DNA of 64,000 nt from Anthoceros angustus (Eukaryota; Streptophyta; Anthocerotopsida; Anthocerotales; Anthocerotaceae): positions 62,001 through 126,000 of the forward strand of contig VJWM01000135.1 in the NCBI GenBank assembly GCA_010909165.1, written 5' to 3'. Positions 1-9,942 of the stretch are shown piece by piece (the stretch's first letter is position 1; every line of letters starts with the position of its first letter). A program made the translations under genes and the position numbers. The notes below the pieces were generated by a model. That model was not told where the DNA came from and searched no databases. It saw only the letters and a list, made by a program, of their open reading frames with translations.

Positions 1-776
1 ATACTCCAGTGTCTCAGTTCCTCGAGAAGTTTGCTGGAATCAGCACAAGTGTCAATGTCATTTCTCGAGTAACTTGAAGGCTGCCATAACAGTCAAACTC
101 CAGCATCATGTCTGTGCTAGAGAAAAGAGTGGGCAAAGTCAGGCTTATTGAACCACACAAGGAGACTTGCAGCAAGCAAGGTGGTAGTAGAAAGCCTGCC
201 GCCAAATACCGTTTCAGGTTTAGACTCGGTTTGAGCAGCAGCCGATAAGGAATTGCAGTATTCTCCCCATCGGATTAAGCTCTCAAAAGCCTTTTCTTGA
301 ACCTTTTGGTACAACCTATCCACAGCCTAATTCGAACAAGCCACAAGTGAACGACCCACCTCATTGTGTCCTCCGCATCAGGAAAGAGAGCCTGTTTAAT
401 CAGGCATTCAGTTACCTCCTGCAAAGCAACTAAATCCTCCTCTCTCTGCAGGTCCATTGCAGCATGGCTGGATCATCCAACAATGTTCAGAAGAAGGGAG
501 TGAGAAAGAAGAAAGCTTGTCCGCCAGTCAGTAATGAATCAAAGCCTTACGTTTCCATGAGATTGAAACCTCTGATAGCCATCTCCTCAGCCTGCGCAAT
601 GTTCAAACCATATCAGACCAACCCTGCCAAACAGCATAGCCTCAAGCAGCTGATTTACTGTCGCAATAATTGACCGGATGCACTGTCAGAATTTGCATAG
701 GTGAAGAAGAGACGGCGCAATCCGTGACCTGAGAGAGGACTGTCGTTAAGAGCTCTTCAGATTGCGGTGGCTCCAT
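1..776 (-). other. Possible minus-strand gene, unresolved, running off the left edge
   Basis: Reading leftwards, an ATG at 776 opens a short peptide beginning MEPPQSEELLTTVLSQ that stops at a good donor (CAG|gtcacgg). Further open stretches with plausible splice borders follow near 640-620, 590-550, 450-360 and 320-120; the last contains a helical-looking peptide (VDRLYQKVQEKAFESLIRWG). I could not join all pieces in one frame, and the family is not recognised. The arrangement would make it divergent from the dihydrouridine synthase gene that starts at 928. It may be a real multi-exon gene or chance open frames. Confidence 0.3.
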
Positions 777-927
777 CACGTCCATTTAGGAGTCCTGTTC
801 CAGAGCATTCTTGCGCCGCCCATCTCCAAACCTGGTCCAAGCGGCACAGGCGGGAATTCGAACAGTGTAGCCGTGTAGCCCTAAACTGGAAACTTGTGCT
901 GCGACCCTCTCCTGGATACAGCTGCCG

Positions 928-3430
928 ATGCTGAGAATGGTGGCTTCCGCGAGCAGCATCAGGCTGCCATTCGTTCCAAAGCTGGGAGGTTCTACGATGT
1001 TGAAGGAATCCGTGCCTCAGTTGCTGTCCAAGCCTGCGCTGCCGTCATCCTTGTCTCGGAAGCCTTTTCAAAGCCGCTATTCAGGAGGCAGGCGTGGAGG
1101 CAGGAGGCTGGTGTGCCTCACTTCTTCAAGCAAGGATGAGGCTGCCACAGGAGTGGAGTGCAACAGCTCCTATGCACCACCGTGGTTCAGGTGAATTCAG
1201 CGCCGAATCATGCCTCTCGTGTAATGGAAAATGTAGTACTGGGCAAAAGCTGACAGGGCTCAAATTTCAGTGCAGTGTGGCGCCAATGATGGACTGGACG
1301 GACAACCACTTCCGCACCCTGGCCCGTCTCATGTCGAGCTGCTCCTGGCTGTACACCGAAATGGTTGTGGCCGACACCATTGTGCATCAAGTTGACAACT
1401 TGGTATGTAGTTTTTTGGATGTTCATCCCATCAGTGTATTGTTTCACACTTGGTTTGTCGTTTCTGATCCTGATTTGTTGAAACAGGACAGGCTACTGCA
1501 ATATCCAGAATTCCAACACCCAATTGTCCTCCAGCTTGGTGGAAGCAGTCCTGCAAAGCTGGCAACAGCGGCCCGGCTTGCAAGTGCATATGGCTATGAT
1601 GAGTTCAACTTCAAGTATGCCCCAGCTCTGCGACAGGTTTTTTGATTCAGTGCCTTTTTTCTCAGTCACTGTTACTTTGTAAGATCTTACAAAGCTGTGA
1701 ATGGCAGTTGTGGATGCCCAAGTAGCAAGGTGGCTGGTGCTGGTTGTTTTGGAGCCCGCCTGATGATGGAGCCTGTGGTACTCTTTCTATTGCTCTCTGG
1801 CATGCACATTGGGGGCTGTCAAGAGCCGTTTGTAATCCAAGCTTAAATTTTCTGTGGAGTGGAGAGGTTGCTGGTCTGTTTATGTTGGAACTGCTCTTCA
1901 GCTTGTAGGTCAAGCGATGAGCGCAATTGCAGAGGCATCAACTACACCAGTGACCGTCAAGTGCAGGATTGGAGTTGATGATTTTGATTCATATGAGCAC
2001 CTCTGTAAGTATCTCTCTCTCATTCTTAAGATATGGTCCTGGTGAGGCGGAAGCTCCAAAGTGATTGTTATGCATGTTTACTTGCAGGCACTTTCATTTC
2101 AACAGTTTCTGCTCTTTCTCCAACCCGGCATTTCATTATCCATGCTCGGAAAGCGTTCTTGAAAGGGCTAAGCCCAGCTGAGAATCGCACAGTTCCTCCT
2201 TTGCGGTAATTGACCAGGATGAGCACACTTCTCATGCTTTTCTTCAAGGTGCAAGTCGGTTCTTGATTCAAAAACACGCTGTTCCTTGTTGCTGAGTTGT
2301 TTGAGGGATCGCTTCTGGGATGTGGAACAGGTACGAGTATGTATTTGCTTTAGTTCGGGATTTTCCTCATTTGCAATTCACCTTGAATGGCGGGATAACT
2401 AATGTTCACGAGGTAACTAGTCTGTAAGCGGAGGTACTTGGTTACACTTGACTGCTTAGAGGTGTTTGTAACCTTACTTCTGGGCTAAGACATGGGTCCT
2501 TTCAGGTACAGCATGCAATTCAAAGTGGCGTTCATGGTGTCATGTTTGGCCGTGCCGCGTATCACAGGTTGGTGCTGTTTGATTCGTGGCTGATATCTAT
2601 ACAAGCTGTGATCATGGTAAAGGTGACGAATGGGTTGTCCACATGTTCTTGTTCTCTTGCAGCCCTTGGACAACTCTGGGTAATGTGGACCATGTAGTCT
2701 ACGGGAAGCCCAAGAAAGACCTGACGAGACGCAAGGTTCTGCACTCAGTTAACCTCAGCTTCCACATTCCGCATGCTTCTCATAAGTTGATTCAAATGTT
2801 TGACATTCGTTTAGCTGCAGATTCTGGAAGAATACCTAAAATATGCCAACTCTGCACTCGGCCAATATGGTCCAGGAAAGCCTAGTGTCCGACATCTAGT
2901 GAAGGTAAACCTGCTTTTAGTGTTCCCAGTGTTGTTTAGGACAAAACTGTGTACTTTTTGTGATTGTAGGATGCCTGCTTCATGTCTGGAGCCTTTTTTT
3001 CTTTATCCCCGGATAGCGCTTCCGAAAAGATGAGTACTTACGGCGAATGTTGGTTGACTGCAGCCTTTGCTTCATCTATTTCACTGCGAATCGGGAGCTA
3101 AAGTTTGGAAGCGTGCAGTAGATCAGAGCCTTCGACACAGCACGGTGTGCATAGTCTCTCTAAGTTGGAGGTTTAAAAACGGTTGACACGCTTCTGGACT
3201 GACCCTCTCCTTGTGTGCAGACTGTCGAAGCACTTCTGGCAGATACAATGCGTATATTGCCTGATTCTGTACTGGATTCCCCTCCCCCGAATGAGTTGCC
3301 TGCTGTTGTACCTTTCTCTCAAATTTCGTCCCTTCCTTCGAAACCAGACTTTGTGGACACGTGCGTCGATTTGAAATTGTCCTCGAGACCATCTGTAACA
3401 GCGGACTCTGTACTTTCTGCTGTATTGTAG
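928..3430 (+). CDS. tRNA-dihydrouridine synthase (DusA-like), organelle-targeted, 12 exons
   Basis: This flavoenzyme reduces uridine to dihydrouridine in the D-loop of tRNA. Exons: 928-1190, 1276-1402, 1487-1614, 1708-1777, 1902-2004, 2088-2205, 2331-2412, 2506-2567, 2663-2735, 2821-2904, 3064-3144, 3221-3430. Together they give one frame of 466 aa ending in TAG. Residues 1-85 are rich in Ser, Arg, Pro and Ala with few acidic residues, like a plastid or mitochondrial transit peptide. The fold starts at SVAPMMDWTDNHFRTLARL (substrate/FMN site). The catalytic Cys is in NCGCPSSKVAGAG, followed by VTVKCRIGVDD and the FMN phosphate-binding FTLNGGI and GVMFGRAAY. All introns are GT-AG and 75-160 nt long. 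The start is the first ATG of the transit-peptide frame; targeting is inferred from composition only. Confidence 0.9.
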
Positions 3431-3611
3431 TAAATTCGCATTTTGATTTTTGAGAAGCTTATCTTCTGGTCTAACTGTTAGTGAGGTGGTTCCTGCACTG
3501 AAGGTTTCCATTTAGAACTTCAGTGGCCATACCTTCAAAGCTGGCATCCTTGTTGTTTTGTTCTTATTCCATCCATTCGACGCTGTTTGTGGGCACGGGC
3601 CTTCGGAAACC

Positions 3612-4669
3612 ATGGCAGAAGTTCTTCCAACGGAGACGAAAATGGCTGACGAGCCCCAGCAGTTCGACCTTAGAAGCAGTGAGAGCTGTGACAAGCCCCA
3701 ACAGGTCGACCTAAGAACCAGTGAGAGCTCTGAAGCTGGCAAAGAGGTGCAGGAGGAACCCCAGCACAGGGTGCCTGCAGGTCCTGAGGATCAAACTCAG
3801 GATGAGCCGGAGATCCACCTGGAGGAGTCTGCCATAAGCGGGGAGAAATCACGAGCCAGGACTCTTATGGTTGCAGTGGATGAGTCCGACGGCAGCTTTT
3901 ACGCTCTCAAGTACACAGTGAATGCCATTGCTACAAATGAAGACACCATTGTTTTGCTCAACGCCTACCCAAATGTTGATCGTAGGAGAAGCCGTCTAAA
4001 CCTGTTTCCCTCTTGCTTAGCCATCTTCATCCTTAGTAGCTATATCGCTTTCTGCTCGTCTATCACACTGAAATTGAATGGTTCGTCCTTTGCAGCCGCA
4101 GCTTACCTTTTTGCGTACGAGCCAAATTGGCTGACCGAGTTGCAGGACAAGCACCAGACGCACAGTCAGAATCTACTCCGCAAGCTGTCCAAGGCAGTTG
4201 ACAAGTTCAAGGTCCTCCGTGGACATCTTTCGTGAAATTTCGTACCAGCATGACTTGAACAGAACAAATTGGATTGTCCTACTGAAAGCACGAAGGTGTA
4301 TATGCCCCTGAACCGCAGCTGAATGTCAAGACACTGAGTAGGAAGGGGGATGCAAGAGATGTGGTGCAAGACGCTGTGAAAAGTGTGCAACCTGACCTCC
4401 TCGTCATCGGCAGCCGGGGACTGGGCGTGGTGAAAAGGCAAGTTCATCCTGTCTGGTAGTTACATCAAGAGCGGGTCGATCAACCTGATGTCGTGTTCCG
4501 GTGCAGGACTTTCTTGGGGAGTGTGAGTGACTTCGCAGCCCATCATGTCGATGTTCCAGTTCTCATAGTGAAGGCTCCGCAATCTGCAAATTTAAAGCAG
4601 ACAGGTGGGGTGGAAGAGATGATTCCAGAAATGGAGAAGCGGGGCCGTTTCACTGCGCAGGCAGCCTAA
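3612..4669 (+). CDS. Universal stress protein A family protein (ATP-binding type), 4 exons
   Basis: Exons 3612-3981, 4096-4211, 4319-4437 and 4507-4669 give a 255-aa protein. The ATG has a good context (accATGG). Residues 1-80 are an acidic, Gln/Glu/Ser-rich, repetitive leader (two FDLRSSES/VDLRTSES units). A Usp fold follows from RTLMVAVDESDGSFYALKY. The ATP-binding signature G-2X-G-9X-G-S is complete in GSRGLGVVKRTFLGSVS, spanning the last intron, and the final strand is VPVLIVK. Such proteins bind ATP and act in stress responses; no specific partner can be inferred. The third intron begins with GC rather than GT (AAAAG|gcaagt), a good match to the GC-AG class. The gene follows the dihydrouridine synthase gene by about 180 bp on the same strand. 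Confidence 0.9.
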
Positions 4670-5304
4670 TTTTACTCTTTGTATATCCTTGTACGTATTA
4701 GTATATTATCCTTGAATCCTGGCTGCTTGCGCAGAAGGCAGCGAAGCATAGTCTGATGATAAGCTCAAACAAACCACGGTTGCATAGAACATAGAACAGC
4801 TTCTCCACCTGCCCGACGGGCAGTGCTCACTGTGTATGCTAGGTGTACAGTTTAGGAATGTGGACAGCTTTCACTCAAAACCACAGTATGTATAAATTTC
4901 GTCTCATCTCACAGTCACAAAGGTGCAGCTGATCTACTGGTAGGGGGAGGTTGCAAGACGCGATGGGATGCGTTTGATGTTGCAAACAGACCTGTTATGC
5001 CTTCACATGTAGCAGTCGGGGGTCTTTTTTAATTAGAAAGGGTGAAAAGGAAACTTGCATATGCATCTCTTTGGAGACCCATACTGCTTGATTTGTGAAT
5101 CCAGCCTCGAGCCATGGTTCGACTTAACAAATCACATTTGCATTTGAAGTAGACTAGAGTGAATTGCCCTCCGAGTCGTGGGTACCTAGTCGAGTGCTTT
5201 TCTGTGCTCTCGTTGCATGACCCCAGCCACATCGGGCGGTGACGGAGGATGGACAAAAACCAGCGAGTCCAACACAAATCAATTTGAGAGTCAGGCCAAA
5301 TTAA
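4670..5304. other. Intergenic, no gene seen
   Basis: This holds the 3' untranslated region of the stress-protein gene and spacer up to the tRNA. There is no convincing coding potential: the open frames are short, with no spliceable partners. Confidence 0.6.
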
Positions 5305-5376
5305 TATCAGAGCCAGGTTTCGATCCTGGGACCTGTGGGTTATGGGCCCACCACGCTTCCGCTGCGCCACTCTGAT
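5305..5376 (-). tRNA. Initiator tRNA-Met (CAT)
   Basis: The reverse complement folds as a 72-nt cloverleaf: acceptor ATCAGAG paired with CTCTGAT plus discriminator A, and anticodon CAT in the loop GCCCATAACC flanked by the GGGC stem. The A1:U72 end pair and the T-loop ATCG (A at position 54 instead of T) are initiator hallmarks. The sequence looks like the plant cytosolic initiator. No intron and no encoded CCA, as expected for a eukaryotic nuclear gene. Confidence 0.95.
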
Positions 5377-5553
5377 GACATGGATTCAGATTGCAAGGTT
5401 GTTTTTTGTACCTCAAACATGGGGACTCCCACGCGCCCCCTCACCCCCTACCACATCCTCCAGAAACTGGCGCGCGCACGCGCTCCTAGGCCCGACGCGA
5501 CGCCTACCTCTTCTGCAGATGCAAATAGGGACAAATCGGAAATGGGGATCCCC

Positions 5554-5589
5554 TCGTTTCCATACACTTGCTTCCTGGAGATTGGATGT
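5554..5589. repeat. Direct repeat flanking the copia fragment, left copy (about 36 bp)
   Basis: The stretch beginning tcgtttccatacacttgctt and ending ggatgt recurs at 6747-6782, on the other side of the truncated copia element. It is far longer than the 4-6 bp target duplication expected of LTR elements. Confidence 0.85.
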
Positions 5590-5784
5590 GTTAGAAAACA
5601 GTTATTCCCAGGTTCAGTACATTAGAAATGGTGTGCTATGCATACATATATAGCCTTTGGCCTTGTCATACTCTCGATAGTATGAAACCCTATCTCGCTC
5701 CTGGGATAATCCTATATACTTCTAGGACTTATACTCATAACTCTAATATGTGATGTGTTGCACCAATCCTATAGATTTCTAACA
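5589..5784 (-). repeat. Copia 3' LTR, 196 bp
   Basis: It is bounded by an inverted terminus, TGTTAGAAA at one end and TTTCTAACA at the other, as in Ty1/copia LTRs. On the minus strand it is preceded by a purine tract (GAGTGGGAG, plus-strand 5785-5793), the polypurine primer site. The copia RNase H frame lies immediately upstream, so this is the 3' LTR. No partner 5' LTR is present. Confidence 0.85.
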
Positions 5785-6746
5785 CTCCCACTCAACACAT
5801 CAGTGCTACTCTTTTAAGCCTAACATCTTGCTAAACTTAACGTGCTTCTCTAAAGTCAATCCTTTGGTCAAAACATCTGCAGGCATGGCCGCAGTGGGAC
5901 AATACGCTAGCTCTATCTCCTTGGATTGAACTTTCTCTCTAATGAAGTGATGCTTTACTTCAATGTGTTTCGTCCTTGCGTGAAAAGTAGCATTCTTTGC
6001 TAAGTAAATGCAACCTTGATTGTCGTTGAAGATGGTTGTCGCACCCTTTTGCTTAAATCCCATTTCTTCGAGCAATCGTCGTAGCCATATTGCTTCCATT
6101 GTTGCGTGAGATATTGCCATGTACTCCGCTCAGAGGACAAAGCCACGATGGTGGCCTACTACTCCATGAAATGGCTCCCCAAATAGCATAAATACATATC
6201 ACATGGTAGACTTGCGCCATCGACATCTCCAGCCCAATCAATCACAAAATCCAACCACAGGCGTCTTCATGTCGATCCTTTTGGTATTGCAACTTCCAAT
6301 GTTTTGTGCCGCAAGTATCCGAATATCCTTTTGATCGCTTGATAATCTTTGTTGTCGAGGTTGGCCAAGAATCGACTCACAACTCCCACTGCCTCTGCAA
6401 TGTCGGGCCTTGTCCCTGTTGCCAAAATATGTAAGACAGCCAACGGCACGTTGATAGAGAGTCTTATCGATCTTCTCTTTCTCCTTTTTAGTTGTAGGGC
6501 TCATGCTTCCATCAGCCTTGCGCTTAATCTTGAATGTCCACTTGGATCCTATGCTCTTCCTTCCGTGAGGTAGAGGAGTGATTGCCCAAGTTTTGTTCTT
6601 GAGAAGGGAGTTATACTCACTGTCCATGGCTTCTTTCCACTCCTTTGCCTTTGGTCCTTCCAATGCTTCCTTTAGGCTTTGTGGTTCGCCGGCATCTGCC
6701 AATAATGCCTCCTCATACGCACATGCATTCATGGATTCCAAGATCT
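5785..6746 (-). mobile_element. Truncated, internally deleted Ty1/copia pol
   Basis: On the minus strand, a frame near 6720-6500 gives the RT-proximal region (AKEWKEAMDSEYNSLLKNKTW, then IGSKWTFKIKRKADGS). It jumps to the RT-RNase H connection (YLATGTRPDIAEAVGVVSRF) without the YVDD catalytic core, so an internal deletion has removed the RT palm. 5806-6120 encodes the RNase H C-terminus with HARTKHIEVKHHFIREKV and the DVLTKGL tail. Frameshifts separate the pieces. gag, protease, integrase and the 5' LTR are missing. It is a dead fragment inserted between the tRNA gene and the chalcone-isomerase-like gene. Confidence 0.85.
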
Positions 6747-6782
6747 TCGTTTCCATACACTTGCTTCCTGGAGATTGGATGT
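6747..6782. repeat. Direct repeat flanking the copia fragment, right copy
   Basis: Second copy of the roughly 36-bp sequence at 5554-5589. It lies where the copia homology ends and host DNA begins. Confidence 0.85.
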
Positions 6783-7334
6783 ACTGAAGCATGCGCTCTG
6801 CTGCACCTGCGCGTGCAGTCTTGATGCCTCCCAGGTCCAAGCCTTGGAGCGGCCAACTGCCGGCTTGAAGGGCAAGCACTCTGGTGAACCACAAGGTCGA
6901 GGCCCAGCGGCGGCGGGGCAACCCTTCACACTCTCCAAACACTGCAGCTTCTGAAGAAGCCTCGAGGAGGCTGTACTCCCCTTGAACCACGGCGTTTCTC
7001 AGGGAGGACTAGGTTGGCAAACTCGTTCACCAGTCTACGACTTGCACCCTTTCCGCCCACCTCGGTCGTGAAACTGCTGTTGCACAGTTGACCACGAGAT
7101 GCCTGTTTGCACCTTGCATCGGCTGTCAGCCCTGCGTCCCCCAGTCGTGCCTTCTGCTGAGCAGGTGCTGTCATGTTCCTGCATGGCACTGGCGTGCCTG
7201 CCACACCACCTTACAAGTGCATATATGTGTAGTGCTCGCGATTTCAGCATCCAGCAACATTTTGGTCTCATCTCTTGGAAGGCTTTGGTGGCCTCAAGGC
7301 GGCCTTGAAGCAAACAAGTTTACGAGTGTCATCC

Positions 7335-8274
7335 ATGAGTGTGACAACCATGGATCCCGAATGCAACTTGCAATTTGTGCAGTTTCAAGAGAGCATCACC
7401 GCCCCTGCCGGATGCTCTCGGACTCTCCTCCTCGCTGGCCACGGTATGCTTTGCCTTGCCTTTCGAGCATCTATCCAAGTTGCTGCAATGTAAGGATGAC
7501 TCCGCTTGCTCCATCCATGGCGGCCTCTCTGCAGGTTTGGAACCCAACAAGGAGGGAATCCTGGTTTCCCAACTGGCCATCTACGTCGAGCGGGACGTGG
7601 CTCTCCACCTCCGGGCCTGGAAAGGCAAGCCCGCCCAGGAGCTGGCACAGGACCACGACTTCTTCGAGTCCGTCATCCAGGGTACTGAACATTGAAGTAA
7701 ATGTGAAATGCTGAATCCGAATGGCTTGCAACGCCCAGCTATGTGACACATGCAACTGCTGGATGCTTTTGTGCTTTCACAGCTCCGGTGGAGAAGCTTG
7801 TCCAGGCCATCTTGCTTCGGGGTCCAGCCAAGGGGCTCCACTACGGGAACCTGTTGGTGGGCGCCATCAGGAAGAGGCTCACCAAGCAGGGAACGCTGGG
7901 TAAGGCGGAGGAACAGACACTGCAAAAGATCTTCCATTTCTTCCAGCCAATCACCCAGTTGGGCACCACCTTGCTCTACGCTTACCCCTCCCCATCTCGC
8001 GTTACAGTCACGGTAGGAGCCAATGTGACTGACTCTTCATTCGTGATTCAACCGGATTCATGTCTGTTGGCCTGAAAGATCAAATGCGGCTGCAACTGTG
8101 AACTCACCACCGGTTTTCTCTCTGCAGGTGCAAGCCGATGGAGTAGAAGCATCGCTCACCATCTCCAGCCAGGCGCTTGTGTCCGCCATGTTGGACACAG
8201 TTCTGGGAGTAGACACGCTAAGTCCTTCTACCACGGCTTCAACTGTCCGGGGGATCAGTGTTTGGATCAACTAG
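7335..8274 (+). CDS. Chalcone-isomerase-like / fatty-acid-binding (FAP-type) protein
   Basis: Exons 7335-7443, 7535-7681, 7783-8012 and 8128-8274 give one frame of 210 aa ending in TAG. The protein has the chalcone isomerase fold pattern: VQFQESITAP, a YVE strand, DHDFFESVIQAPVEKLVQ, KGLHYGNLLVGAIRKRL, a long central helix ending in FHFFQPI, and a C-terminal half with ASLTISSQALVSAMLDTVLG. Family members of this FAP type usually bind fatty acids in plastids rather than isomerise chalcones; this copy shows no obvious chalcone isomerase catalytic set that I can name. The frame stays open upstream of the chosen ATG after a good acceptor (catccag near 7254), and an Arg/Ser/Pro-rich peptide begins at 6793, so a 5' exon with a transit peptide is likely but unresolved. 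Confidence 0.75.
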
Positions 8275-8499
8275 CTGCAAGTCACGCGTGACATCACATG
8301 TGAGCTCATGTATATGTACTTGTTTAATACTGTAACAACCTTGTATGGCATCTAGCCGACAGGGTCCTTTAATCCGCGCATTGCACAGCGTTGTCTTCGC
8401 CGTGCTTCACAGCATTGCAGCAACCGCGAAATCGGCCCCCGGTTCCATTTTGCATGCAATGGGATCATCACCATGTCGCTCGGGTTTGTGCAAAATCCT

Positions 8500-8921
8500 T
8501 CACATAGGCCAGCAATCCCATTGCTCACTTGATAAACTGCTTGCTTGAAGCTCTCTTCGCTCATCCAACACCAACAGCCCGAACCCGGAAGATGCTGTGA
8601 CAGTCATCTGCTGAGAATGAGCCGTCAACTCTGTCTGGTTCACGGCAAAGCTTACATTCACAGATCTTGGCTCACGCATTGTATGGCCCGTCGATGGCAA
8701 TTCCAAAGAAATATCAGGATAAATGATTGTCGAAGTCGGTGTGGCCGCAATCCTGCAAACCGCATGTTTGGCCAATTTGATGGCAGTTTGGAAACTGTGG
8801 CCAAGAATGGCATCACCTTGTCTTCTGGAGGAAGCCGAAGGGCCAGCTCCGAACAAAACTTGGCTGCTCCCTTTACCATCCTTGCTACTGGCTGGAGAGA
8901 CCGGATCCAGTGCGGCTGGGG
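8500..8921 (-). CDS. Hypothetical protein exon
   Basis: On the minus strand an open frame of about 140 codons runs from near 8921 to a stop at 8500. It is Ser/Ala-rich at first (PSASSRRQGD), then has LGHSFQTAIKLAKHAVCRI and a beta-like stretch TIIYPDISLELPS. There is no ATG at its head, so an upstream exon would be needed. It converges on the chalcone-isomerase-like gene. No family recognised; it could be a chance frame. Confidence 0.3.
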
Positions 8922-8974
8922 CACCTCATTTCACGCCCCGCTTGTCTTCATTCGCGGTGCGTGGATTTGAGATC

Positions 8975-9942
8975 TTCCCAATGTCACGCAAGGAACGGGA
9001 GAGGAACCTTCACAGCAAAACCGTCCACTCACGTCTCTTCGTGCCGATCTCCTCGCATGCCACATGCCATCAGTTCTCCCAATTTGTTTTCGCGATTCCC
9101 CTTTGCTTTTTTGTCTTCCCCGGCGAGATGCGCGCTCCCCAACGCTGACACGGGAAGGTGAGCGCATTCTCAGTTGAGGGACCTCGGGTTCAGGAGGGGC
9201 GGAGGGGAAGGGGAAGGAGGGGACGAGGGATGTGGTAGTTCACAGCGGATCAGGGTTGCTTCTCTCGCATGCATGTGCATGTAGGGCGACATCTTCTCGC
9301 CATTTCCTCGTAAGTACGTTGTGAGGCCAGGAACGCCTCCGATTCTTTTGCCTGTTTCTTCTCATGAATTGGGTCACTGGTTCCTCATGGTTTCTTGCAC
9401 CCTTGGTGTCTGGCCTGCATGTTCCAGGGAACTCTTAGAGTTTTCCAGTTCTTGGTGTCCTGTCCTGGAGACAGGCCGAAGGAAAGGGGGATCCGCGTCT
9501 GAATTGCAGCGCGGATGGAATGTGAATGAGCTTACAAGGAGGCCTTCTCCGTAATGGCTCTCAGACCAAATAAAAGTGGTGAGCTAACTGTATACAACAG
9601 GGGGATGTCTTTGACGAGTTGCAGTTATCATATTGCAGTGCATGCTCTTGGCACATGGAAGTACAGGTAGTGCAGCCATTATTTGACCGGAGCAGTTTTA
9701 TGTGCAAAATGTTGGATCCTCAGTTGGCCGATCTCAGCCTGAAGACCAAGGTGTGGAACTGGAAGACTTGGTGGCTCCTGGCAGGGTTCAGCTTTCAGCA
9801 GATGGCTCACGAGAGGTGCCTGTCGCCAATATACATTCCAGTTGACTACTTATCGCACAGGCATTTGCTTTGTCTGCAGTCTTGCTATTGGATGCAATTG
9901 TGTTGGTGCATTTGATGCATCCTAGGGTTTTCATCAGCCTTT
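8975..9942. other. Intergenic / 5' region of the hydrolase gene
   Basis: Pyrimidine-rich tracts and a G-rich tract (9195-9225) are seen, with short open frames only. An ORF at 9619-9915 has no splice partner that I could fit. It probably contains the hydrolase promoter and 5' leader. Confidence 0.5.

Noticed and set aside
2970-3060. An exon of the dihydrouridine synthase beginning CCTGCTTCATG near 2974
   Set aside because: The reading frame breaks; the acceptor at 3063 gives PLLHLFHCESGAKVWKRAVD in frame.
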